Assembly (NCBI GenBank): GCA_020352595.1
Contig: CP070682.1
Coordinates: 1,508,468-1,514,884, forward strand
Source: a bacterium
Lineage (GTDB): Bacteria; BMS3Abin14
Direction: 5' to 3'
DNA: 6,417 nt
The notes beneath the pieces are model-generated. The model worked only from the letters and a program-made list of their open reading frames with translations. It ran no database searches and was not told the DNA's origin. Position 1 is the stretch's first letter, and the number at the start of each line of letters is the position of its first letter. Position numbers and translations under genes: made by a program. Shown here one piece after another: positions 1-6,417 of this stretch.

Positions 1-795
<795 letters not shown>

Positions 796-846
796 ATCTG
801 AGGCTTCCTGTATGTCCATGGGCCAGGTCCTGCGGGTCCCGGCCTG

Positions 847-1704
847 CTACTTCATGGCTTCCTTGCCGCTGACGACCTCGATGAGCTCCTTGGTGATGGC
901 TGCCTGGCGGGTCCTGTTGTAGAGAAGCGTCAGCTTTTCGATCATCTCGGTGGCGTTCTTGGTGGCCGACTCCATGGCCGTCATCCTGGCCCCGTGCTCG
1001 CTGGCCGCGGACTCGAGGAGGACCCTGTAGACCTGCACGTTGATGTGCCTGGGCAGGAGTTCGTTGAGGAGGACCTCCTCGGACGGCTCGAAGGTGTACT
1101 CCACCGCGTAGTAGTCCTCGGCGATGTCCATGGGCTTTATGGGCAGCAGCTGCTCCACAATTACCCTCTGCTGGATGGCCGACTTGAACTCGTTGTAGAC
1201 CATGTACACCCGGTCGAACTTCTCCTCGAGGTAGTTCTCCACGACGTCGCCGCCGATGGCCGCGGCCACGGGGAATGAGGTGTCCGAGAGGATGTTCAGG
1301 GACACCTTGCGCACGTTGACGTTCCTCTTCTTGAAATAGTCGTGGGCCTTCCTCCCGATGACGTGCATGGTGATCTCCCAGTCCCCGTGCTTGCGCATGA
1401 AGGACTCCGCCTGGCGGATGATGTTGGCGTTGAACGCTCCGCACAGCCCCCTGTCCGAGGTGACGACGATGAGGTCCACCTTCTTGGGCTCCCTGGTCTG
1501 CAGGAGGGGGTGGGCCTGCGGGTTGGTTCGGAGGGCCAGGCTGGAGAGAACCTCCAGCATCTTGTGGGCATAGGGTCGGGAGGCGAGGATGGCATCCTGC
1601 GCCCTGCGCAGCCTTGAAGCGGCGACCATCTTCATGGCCTTGGTGATCTGCTGGGTGTTCCTGACGGACGAGATCCGCCGCTTGATGTCCCTGAGGGTGC
1701 TCAT
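847..1704 (-). CDS. atpG: ATP synthase F1 subunit gamma
   Basis: Central rotor shaft that links the c-ring to the alpha3beta3 head and drives the conformational changes of catalysis. The protein is 285 residues, normal for bacteria. The N-terminal helix begins MSTLRDIKRRI and contains the conserved TQQITKAMKMVAASR stretch (17-31). The Rossmann-like middle has SDRGLCGAFN (83-92). The C-terminal helix has EHGARMTAMESATKNA (236-251) and ITKELIEVVSG near the end. There is no cysteine-bearing chloroplast-type redox insertion. The start is ATG at 1702-1704, with AAGGAG (1717-1722) 12 bases upstream, immediately after the alpha stop codon; this spacing is somewhat long. It lies between alpha and beta as in nearly all F-type operons. 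Confidence 0.98.
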   Translation of the reverse strand: MSTLRDIKRRISSVRNTQQITKAMKMVAASRLRRAQDAILASRPYAHKMLEVLSSLALRTNPQAHPLLQTREPKKVDLIVVTSDRGLCGAFNANIIRQAESFMRKHGDWEITMHVIGRKAHDYFKKRNVNVRKVSLNILSDTSFPVAAAIGGDVVENYLEEKFDRVYMVYNEFKSAIQQRVIVEQLLPIKPMDIAEDYYAVEYTFEPSEEVLLNELLPRHINVQVYRVLLESAASEHGARMTAMESATKNATEMIEKLTLLYNRTRQAAITKELIEVVSGKEAMK

Positions 1705-1722
1705 GGGGCTTGTCCGCTCCTT

Positions 1723-3258
1723 TTACAGGAGGCTCGTCTTCTCCTCGTAGACGAACTCCTCCTTGAATTTGGCCAGGGCCGCGTCGAGCTTCTCCTTGAG
1801 GTCGTCGCTGATCTCCTTCTTGGTGGCCAGGCTCTTGACGATCTCCCCGTACCTGTTCTCCATGAAGTGGTACAGCTCCTCCTCGAACTGACCGAGGACC
1901 TCCACGGGGTACTGGTCCACGTAGCCGTTGGTGGCGGCGTAGATGACCAGGACCTGCTTTTCCACCGGAAGGGGCGCGTACTGGCCCTGCTTGAGGATCT
2001 CCACGAGCCTCTCGCCCCTGGCCAGCTGGGCCTGGGTGGCCTTGTCGAGGTCGGATCCGAACTGCGCGAAGGCCGCCATCTCCCGGTACTGGGCCAGTTC
2101 CAGGCGAAGCCTCCCGGCCACCTGGCGCATGCCCCTGATCTGCGCGTTGCCGCCCACGCGGGAGACCGAGATGCCCACGTTGATGGCCGGGCGGACGCCG
2201 GAGTAGAACAGATCCGACTCCAGGAAGATCTGGCCGTCGGTGATGGAGATGACGTTGGTGGGGATGTAGGCCGAAACGTCGCCGGCCTGGGTCTCGATGA
2301 CGGGAAGGGCCGTCAGCGACCCTCCTCCCTCCTCCTCGCTCATCTTGGCGGCCCTCTCCAGCAGCCGCGAGTGGAGGTAGAAGACGTCCCCGGGATAGGC
2401 CTCACGGCCGGGGGGCCGCCTCAGGAGCAGCGAGAGCTGCCTGTAGGCCGCCGCGTGCTTGGAGAGGTCGTCGTAGATGCACAGGGCGTGCTCGCCCTTG
2501 TCCCGGAAGTACTCACCCATGGCGCAGCCGGCGAAGGGGGCCAGGAAGAGGAGGGGCGCCGGCTCGCTGGCCGAGGCGGTCACCACGATGGTGAACTGCA
2601 TGGCGCCGTTCTCCTCGAGGTCCCTCACCACCCGTGCCACGGTGGACTCCTTCTGCCCTATGGCCACGTAGATGCAGATCACGGGGGGGTCGGCGTGCTT
2701 CTGGTTGATGATGGTGTCGATGGCCACTGCTGTTTTGCCCGTCTGGCGGTCGCCGATGATGAGCTCGCGCTGGCCCCGTCCGATGGGGATCATGGAGTCG
2801 ATGGCCTTGAGGCCCGTCTGCAGGGGCTCCTTGACCGGCTGTCTCTTGACGATGCCGGGGGCGATGACCTCCACGAGCTGGGTGGCCTCGGTCTCGATGG
2901 GCCCCTTGCCGTCCACTGGCTGTCCCAGGGCGTTGACGACGCGCCCCAGCATGCCCCTGCCCACGGGGACCTCGACGATCCTGCCGGTCCTCTTGACGAT
3001 GTCCCCTTCCTTGATGAGCTGGTATTCGCCCAGGAGAACGATGCCGACGTTGTCCTCCTCGAGGTTGAGCACCATGCCGAAGACCTCTCCGGGGAGCTCG
3101 ACGAGCTCACCGGCCATGGCGTTCTCGAGGCCGTGGACGCGGGCGATGCCGTCGCCCGTCGACAGGACGATCCCCGTCTCCTTGACGTCGATGGACTTTT
3201 CGAAGCCCTCGATCTGCTTTTTTATGATCTCTGTAATCTCTTCCGCTCTGATCTGCAT
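1723..3258 (-). CDS. atpA: ATP synthase F1 subunit alpha
   Basis: Non-catalytic nucleotide-binding subunit of the F1 head, supplying the arginine finger to the catalytic site on beta. It is 511 residues, full length. The beta-barrel domain (about 25-95) is followed by the nucleotide-binding domain with the alpha-type Walker A GDRQTGKT (169-176, Lys175), Walker B CIYDD (260-264), and the family signature [10 protein letters not shown] (357-366) followed by the arginine finger Arg367. The C-terminal helical domain ends YEEKTSLL. The start is ATG at 3256-3258, with AAGGGGAG (3269-3276) 10 bases upstream and the delta stop only 6 bases before it. The last 8 bases of that ribosome site lie inside the delta reading frame, which suggests translational coupling. 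Nothing is missing or unusual. Confidence 0.99.
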   Translation of the reverse strand: MQIRAEEITEIIKKQIEGFEKSIDVKETGIVLSTGDGIARVHGLENAMAGELVELPGEVFGMVLNLEEDNVGIVLLGEYQLIKEGDIVKRTGRIVEVPVGRGMLGRVVNALGQPVDGKGPIETEATQLVEVIAPGIVKRQPVKEPLQTGLKAIDSMIPIGRGQRELIIGDRQTGKTAVAIDTIINQKHADPPVICIYVAIGQKESTVARVVRDLEENGAMQFTIVVTASASEPAPLLFLAPFAGCAMGEYFRDKGEHALCIYDDLSKHAAAYRQLSLLLRRPPGREAYPGDVFYLHSRLLERAAKMSEEEGGGSLTALPVIETQAGDVSAYIPTNVISITDGQIFLESDLFYSGVRPAINVGISVSRVGGNAQIRGMRQVAGRLRLELAQYREMAAFAQFGSDLDKATQAQLARGERLVEILKQGQYAPLPVEKQVLVIYAATNGYVDQYPVEVLGQFEEELYHFMENRYGEIVKSLATKKEISDDLKEKLDAALAKFKEEFVYEEKTSLL

Positions 3259-3264
3259 CGCGAT

Positions 3265-3810
3265 CTATCTCCCCTTGCTGAGGGTGTCCTTTATCTGCAC
3301 CAGCTGGTTCTTCAGGCTTCCGTCGAAGACCTGGCTGCCCATGTAGGCCACAACGCCCCCGAGGAGGCTCGGGTCCACCTCCATCTCGAGGATGACGTCC
3401 TTCCCCGACATGTCGGACAGGACCTTTTTCATCCTGGCGACCTCGTCCTCCTGCAGCTCGACGGCGCTCACCACCCTGGCGCGGATGCGGTTGCTCATCT
3501 GGTCGGCGAAGTCCCTGTAGGCGCTGGCTATCTGCCCGATGCCCAGTATGCGGTTCTTTCGGAGGAGCACCCCGATGAACCTCATGGTCAGATCCTGGAC
3601 GCCGCCCTTCTCCAGGACGCCCGCCAGGACCTTTTCCTTGGCGTCGGCCCCGTAGGTGGGATCGGAGAAGACGTTCACCAGTTCGGGACTCCGGGCGAAG
3701 AGGCCGGCGATGGTGTTGAGGTCCTCGCCGATCTCCGCCAGAAGGTCCGCTTCCACAGCCAGGTCGATGATGGCCTTGGCGTAACGGCGCGCCAGCACGA
3801 AACCGATCAC
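3265..3810 (-). CDS. atpH: ATP synthase F1 subunit delta (OSCP)
   Basis: Peripheral-stalk subunit that ties the b/b' stalk to the top of the alpha3beta3 head. It is 181 residues, typical length. The N-terminal six-helix domain (about 1-105) opens with the conserved LARRYAKAI (6-14). The C-terminal domain has the OSCP signature GGVVAYMGSQVFDGS (151-165). The start is GTG at 3808-3810, overlapping the b stop codon in the sequence GTGA. GGAGG (3818-3822) sits 7 bases upstream inside the end of the b gene, so delta translation is probably coupled to b. No acidic or glycine signature residue appears lost. Confidence 0.97.
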   Translation of the reverse strand: MIGFVLARRYAKAIIDLAVEADLLAEIGEDLNTIAGLFARSPELVNVFSDPTYGADAKEKVLAGVLEKGGVQDLTMRFIGVLLRKNRILGIGQIASAYRDFADQMSNRIRARVVSAVELQEDEVARMKKVLSDMSGKDVILEMEVDPSLLGGVVAYMGSQVFDGSLKNQLVQIKDTLSKGR

Positions 3811-4394
3811 TGGTTGGCCTCCAGTTTCTGAAGATATTCGGATACGAACTTCCTCTGGTCCTCGGAGGTCATCTTCTTGCTGATGATCTCCTCGGCGAGG
3901 GCCACCGCGACCTCCGCGGCCTCCCTCTTGAGGATCTCCTGGGACTTCTTGAGCTCCTGCTCGATGGCCATGGTGGCCTCGATCTTGAGATTCTCCACGG
4001 CCTCGGCGGCCTCGGCCAGGATCCTTTCCTTTTCCGCCTCGCTCTCCTTGCGGGCCGAGGCCAGGAGATCTGCCATCTCCCTGTCCACGCCGGCCAGCTT
4101 TTCGTCGGCCTCCTTCATGCGGATCTCGGCGGCCTGGCGGGTCTCCTCCGCCTCCCTGATCATGGTCCGGACCGACTCGATGCTGTTCCTTATGGCATTG
4201 ACGATGGGCTTGCGCGCGAAATAGAAGAGGGCGCCCGCGAGGATGGCGAAGTTGAGGAACCGCATGACCAGGTCGAAGATGGCCCGGCCTCCTCCCTCGC
4301 CTCCCTCAGTGGCCGCAGCGGCGAGGGCGGGCAGGGCCATCAGGAACAGGACCCGGAGGCCATGTCCCAGGAGGGTTCTCGTCGTCGGCCTCAA
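3807..4394 (-). CDS. atpF: ATP synthase Fo subunit b with signal-peptide-like N-terminus
   Basis: Peripheral stator stalk subunit: membrane anchor plus long coiled coil reaching delta. It is 195 residues, longer than a typical 156-residue b. An N-terminal hydrophobic stretch (about 13-28) ends in a run of alanines with a possible signal peptidase site near A27/A28. A Gly/Glu-rich linker (30-36) follows, then the true anchor helix (about 42-60) containing the conserved F-x-N-F element (Asn48). After R61-K62-P63, a highly charged helical coiled coil runs to the end. The start is TTG at 4392-4394; GGAGG (4400-4404) lies 5 bases before it, and it overlaps the b' stop as TTGA. The next in-frame Met (M19) would cut into the hydrophobic segment, so TTG is preferred. 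The extended N-terminus is seen in some two-b bacteria, but cleavage here is inferred. Confidence 0.95.
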   Translation of the reverse strand: MRPTTRTLLGHGLRVLFLMALPALAAAATEGGEGGGRAIFDLVMRFLNFAILAGALFYFARKPIVNAIRNSIESVRTMIREAEETRQAAEIRMKEADEKLAGVDREMADLLASARKESEAEKERILAEAAEAVENLKIEATMAIEQELKKSQEILKREAAEVAVALAEEIISKKMTSEDQRKFVSEYLQKLEANQ

Positions 4395-4816
4395 AGTTTC
4401 CTCCCCGCGAGTTTGGAGGCGATGGCCTGCGCCAGGGACTGCGCCTCTGTCTTGAGCGTCTTCCGGGAGACCTCCGCCTGGCTGGCGAGCTCCTCCCGGG
4501 CCCTTTCCAGCTCCTGGACGCCGGCGTCCCTTGCCTGGCTCAGGGTCTGGCGGAAGGCTGCCATGGCCTCGTTGCGTCCGCTGGTCCGGATCCCCATGGC
4601 TTCCTGTTTGGCTTTCAGCAGCTTGCCCTCGTACTCCTGGATGCTCTCCTCGGCCAGGCGCCCCAGGTTCTCCTTGAGGTCGGCCGATTCCCTGACGAGC
4701 CGCTCCCGCTCGTCCAGGACCCTGAGGATGGGCTTGAAGAGCAGGAAGTTGAGAATAACCAATAAAATCAGGAAGTTGGCGAGCTGGACCAGCAGGGTGA
4801 AATTAATGCTTATCAC
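4391..4816 (-). CDS. atpF': ATP synthase Fo subunit b' (second stalk subunit)
   Basis: Second peripheral-stalk b-type subunit, expected to pair with the following b as a b/b' heterodimer. It is 141 residues. A single N-terminal membrane helix (about 6-27, rich in L, I, F with Asn14 and Asn23) is followed by FKPILRVLDERERLV and a charged coiled coil (about 33-135). The start is GTG at 4814-4816, with GGAGG (4822-4826) 5 bases upstream. It has no signal-like extension, unlike its neighbour. The first 70 or so bases of the gene and the gap before it are clearly richer in A and T than the rest of the operon, which fits an initiation region and an internal promoter. I assign b' rather than b from its position before the longer b gene; the two could be named the other way round. 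Confidence 0.93.
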   Translation of the reverse strand: MISINFTLLVQLANFLILLVILNFLLFKPILRVLDERERLVRESADLKENLGRLAEESIQEYEGKLLKAKQEAMGIRTSGRNEAMAAFRQTLSQARDAGVQELERAREELASQAEVSRKTLKTEAQSLAQAIASKLAGRKL

Positions 4817-4867
4817 GTTGGCCTCCGCTTCCCTGAACGGTTGGAACCTTTACGCAAAGCGCCCCTC

Positions 4868-4896
4868 ACGTTAATAAAAGGACCCCTGTGTGTCAA
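4868..4896 (-). promoter_or_regulatory. Possible internal sigma70-type promoter before b'
   Basis: On the minus strand, a perfect TTGACA (4891-4896) is followed after 17 bases by TAACGT (4868-4873). The -35 is perfect; the -10 keeps the first T-A pair and the final T. It lies in an unusually AT-rich stretch of an otherwise GC-rich window, about 50 bases before the b' start codon. It could let the stalk and F1 genes be transcribed apart from a and c. The -10 is only a fair match and no start site is known. Confidence 0.4.
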
Positions 4897-4911
4897 CATT
4901 TTTCCCCTGGC

Positions 4912-4927
4912 GAGGCCTTGCCCGGCC

Positions 4928-4929
<2 letters not shown>
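4912..4929 (-). other. Stem-loop spanning the subunit c stop codon
   Basis: Minus strand GAGGCC (4924-4929), six-base loop, GGCCTC (4912-4917): a perfect 6-bp stem whose first arm includes the last two bases of the c stop codon TGA. No U-run follows, so it does not look like a standard intrinsic terminator. It may protect the 3' end of an a-c-c transcript or be fortuitous. Confidence 0.3.
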
Positions 4930-5188
<259 letters not shown>

Positions 5189-5192
5189 TCAA

Positions 5193-5199
5193 CCTCCTT
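5193..5199 (-). promoter_or_regulatory. Strong ribosome binding site of the single-hairpin c
   Basis: A perfect AAGGAGG on the minus strand, 7 bases before the ATG at 5183-5185. It is the best Shine-Dalgarno match in the window and contrasts with the weaker AGGGG (6050-6054) and GTG start of the preceding fused c gene, implying much higher synthesis of the 85-aa c. Confidence 0.85.
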
Positions 5200-5210
5200 G
5201 ATTTCCGTTC

Positions 5211-5234
5211 CGGGCACCCGCTTCCCGGTGCCCG
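5211..5234 (-). other. Stem-loop between the two subunit c genes
   Basis: On the minus strand CGGGCACC (5227-5234), an 8-base loop, then GGTGCCCG (5211-5218): a perfect 8-bp GC-rich stem. It sits in the 105-base gap between the fused c and the 85-aa c, 11 bases before the AAGGAGG. No U-run follows, so it is not a typical terminator. A stable stem just upstream of a strong ribosome site can act as an mRNA processing or stability element that raises the downstream c message; that role is inferred. Confidence 0.55.
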
Positions 5235-5290
5235 CCTGTTGGCTGGTCTGTCTCAGCGCCGTGACCCGCGTGACGGGCCGGGGCGCACTT

Positions 5291-5393
5291 TTACCTCTTG
5301 ACCTGCATGATGAGGACCAGGGCGATGACCAGGGCGTAGATGCTGGTGGACTGGGCCACGGCCTGCCCGAGGAGCATCACGCGCGTGAGGAGG
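5291..5393 (-). repeat. Segment of fused c homologous at DNA level to the 85-aa c gene
   Basis: The last helix of the fused c (residues about 217-250) matches the last helix of the 85-aa c (4928-5030) closely in protein (LLTR-ML-GQAV--ST-IY-LVIAL-LI) and in DNA, including a 16-base identical run at 5319-5334 and 4956-4971. Hairpins 1 and 2 are more distant. This indicates shared recent ancestry or gene conversion between the neighbouring genes. Confidence 0.7.
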
Positions 5394-6043
5394 CCGACGC
5401 CCGCCTCAGGCTGCCTGTGGTACCTGATCCCCCTTATGGCCGACTCGGCAGCCATCCCGGAGCCCACCGAGGGGCCCATGGCCCCGAAGCCCATGCAGAT
5501 GCCGGCTGACAGGACGGCGACGTACTCCACCAGTCCGGCATCCGGCGTTGCCGGGACGGCGAAGATGAGCATGAACGAGACCAGAAGCCCGAAGATGAGC
5601 GGTGTCTGGCTGATGGCCTGCCCGATGAGCATGAGCGTGGTGAAGGGCCTGCGCAGGTGGGGCTGGCGCGCGATGGCCTCACAGGCCTGCGCGGCCGGAT
5701 AGGCGCTGCCCACGCCGGAGGCGAAGGAGGCGGCCCCGATGGAGATCCCCGCCCCGAGACCGCCGAAGCCCTGGATCAGCGCTGTGCCCTCTCCCGTGCC
5801 GAAGAGCAGCAGGATGCCCACCACCAGGGCGAAGGTGGGCGGCGTGGAGGTCGCCCCCTGCCCGATGAGCATGATGCGGAACAGGTCCGAGGAGACCTTG
5901 GGCTGCCTGCCCATCCCCTCCACCGCCGAGGCCGCGGACATGCCCATTCCGATGCCCGGACCCACCGCGCCGAACCCCACGGCAAAGGCGGCACCGATGC
6001 CGTACATGGCCTTGATGAGAAGCGCGACAGCGATCTGATCCAC
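5291..6043 (-). CDS. Fused triple-hairpin subunit c lacking all ion-binding glutamates
   Basis: A 250-residue rotor-type proteolipid made of three tandem c hairpins (about 1-82, 88-163, 170-250), so six membrane helices. Each hairpin keeps the cytoplasmic R-Q-P loop (46-48, 126-128, 210-212) that meets gamma and epsilon, and the GQ of helix 2 (61-62, 141-142, 226-227). The helix-2 carboxylate is absent from all three: S66 (TCC), Q146 (CAG) and Q231 (CAG), codons checked. The helix-1 partner is also gone (M33, S113, S195). No Asp or Glu occurs in any of the three second helices. Hairpins 1 and 2 carry T-P-P and T-P after the site; hairpin 3 still has Q-S-T-S-I-Y and a loop about three residues longer (Y208, H209). 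The start is GTG at 6041-6043, 9 bases after the subunit a stop, with AGGGG 6 bases before it. The frame is intact and the ring-packing features persist, so it is unlikely to be mere decay. Role unknown: an ion-silent ring member is the leading idea, a separate membrane role the alternative. Confidence 0.93.
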   Translation of the reverse strand: MDQIAVALLIKAMYGIGAAFAVGFGAVGPGIGMGMSAASAVEGMGRQPKVSSDLFRIMLIGQGATSTPPTFALVVGILLLFGTGEGTALIQGFGGLGAGISIGAASFASGVGSAYPAAQACEAIARQPHLRRPFTTLMLIGQAISQTPLIFGLLVSFMLIFAVPATPDAGLVEYVAVLSAGICMGFGAMGPSVGSGMAAESAIRGIRYHRQPEAGVGLLTRVMLLGQAVAQSTSIYALVIALVLIMQVKR

Positions 6044-6052
6044 TTCAGGCCC

Positions 6053-6417
6053 CTATTTCGTCGCCACCGCGATGTACGTGATGGTCAGCATGGTGAAGAC
6101 GAAGGCCTGCACTGTGCCCACGAACAGGCCGAAGAAGAAGTACAGGAAGGGCGGCAGGACCAGGCTGTAAACCATCCAGGAGACGACGGTGATGATGATG
6201 GCGCCGCCCATGATGTTCCCGAAGAGACGGAAGGAGATGGAGACAACCTTGGCCAGTTCCCCCACGACGTTGAGTGGAGCCATGATGAAGAAAGGCTGGG
6301 CGTATTCCTTCAGATAGGTCCCCAGGCCCTTGGCGCGGACGGCCGCCACGTGGGTGATGGCGAACCCCATGATCCCCCGGCTCAGGGGCGTGTTCAGGTC
6401 CTTGGTGGGCTCGTCGA
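6053..6417 (-). CDS. atpB: ATP synthase Fo subunit a, C-terminal part (cut by window edge)
   Basis: Stator channel subunit that delivers ions to and from the c-ring. The reading frame is open to the right edge; 120 codons are visible, beginning DEPTKDLNTPLSRGIMGF, so the Met at 6368-6370 is internal and not the start. The segment ELAKVVSISFRLFGN holds the essential stator arginine (codon CGT at 6227-6229) with the conserved R-L-F-G-N, and the last helix has the conserved Gln in TVQAFVFTMLT before the C-terminal YIAVATK. P-T-x-D-x-N just at the edge is the usual motif preceding these helices. The stop is TAG at 6053-6055, 9 bases before the fused c start. The N-terminal helices and any atpI gene lie outside the window. 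Whether the channel is for Na+ or H+ cannot be settled from this part alone. Confidence 0.97.
   Translation of the reverse strand, partial: DEPTKDLNTPLSRGIMGFAITHVAAVRAKGLGTYLKEYAQPFFIMAPLNVVGELAKVVSISFRLFGNIMGGAIIITVVSWMVYSLVLPPFLYFFFGLFVGTVQAFVFTMLTITYIAVATK

Noticed and set aside
1867..3831. Long 654-codon open frame on the plus strand opposite alpha and delta
   Set aside because: It is the antisense shadow of two certain genes in GC-rich DNA. Its protein is low-complexity, rich in H, D, L, G and V, with no recognisable domain.
3811..4830. Shared GGAGGCCAAC before both the b' and delta GTG starts (4817-4826 and 3813-3822)
   Set aside because: The match is short, centred on a ribosome site, and one copy encodes the end of b; coincidence is the simplest explanation.
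5291..6043. Fused c as a pseudogene or assembly artefact of repeated c genes
   Set aside because: The frame is intact over 250 codons, the three hairpins are diverged rather than identical, linkers are of suitable length, and loop and GQ motifs are retained. Decay cannot be fully excluded without homologues.

Overview
The window is almost entirely one F-type ATP synthase (F1Fo) operon read on the minus strand. In transcription order (right to left) it holds the 3' end of the subunit a gene, a 250-codon gene for a fused three-hairpin subunit c, an 85-codon ordinary subunit c gene, b' (141 aa), b (195 aa), delta (181 aa), alpha (511 aa), gamma (285 aa), and the first 259 codons of beta, cut by the left edge. 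An epsilon gene would be expected beyond the left edge but cannot be seen. There is no gene-free stretch longer than about 110 bases, and I see no mobile element, RNA gene or CRISPR.

The DNA is GC-rich. The two-b-subunit order b'-b-delta-alpha-gamma-beta matches that of Geobacter-like Desulfobacterota, so I favour an anaerobic bacterium of that broad kind, with moderate confidence and no marker gene to confirm it. Joining a-c-c directly upstream of b'-b-delta-alpha-gamma-beta makes one continuous locus. An AT-rich gap before b' carries a plausible internal sigma70-type promoter, so the block from b' onward may also be transcribed separately.

The standout is the rotor. The 85-aa subunit c has the full two-carboxylate sodium-binding signature (E33 in helix 1; E66, S67, T68, Y71 in helix 2), like the Na+ rotors of Ilyobacter and Fusobacterium. 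The gene just upstream encodes three fused c hairpins that keep the R-Q-P cytoplasmic loops and GQ motifs of a c-ring protein. In all three, the ion-binding glutamate is replaced (S66, Q146, Q231), and the helix-1 partner is also lost (M33, S113, S195). If it enters the ring beside the 85-aa c, each copy would contribute three consecutive ion-silent positions, beyond the single lost site known in V-type c or in Acetobacterium c1. The last hairpin is strikingly close to the 85-aa c even at the DNA level, which points to duplication and fusion.

Expression signals differ between the two c genes. The 85-aa c has ATG and a perfect AAGGAGG, and is preceded by an 8-bp stem-loop. The fused c has GTG and a weaker ribosome site. 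This fits a rotor made mostly of the ion-binding c with few copies of the silent one. Several other genes start at GTG or TTG (beta, delta, b', b) and are chained by 4-base overlaps.
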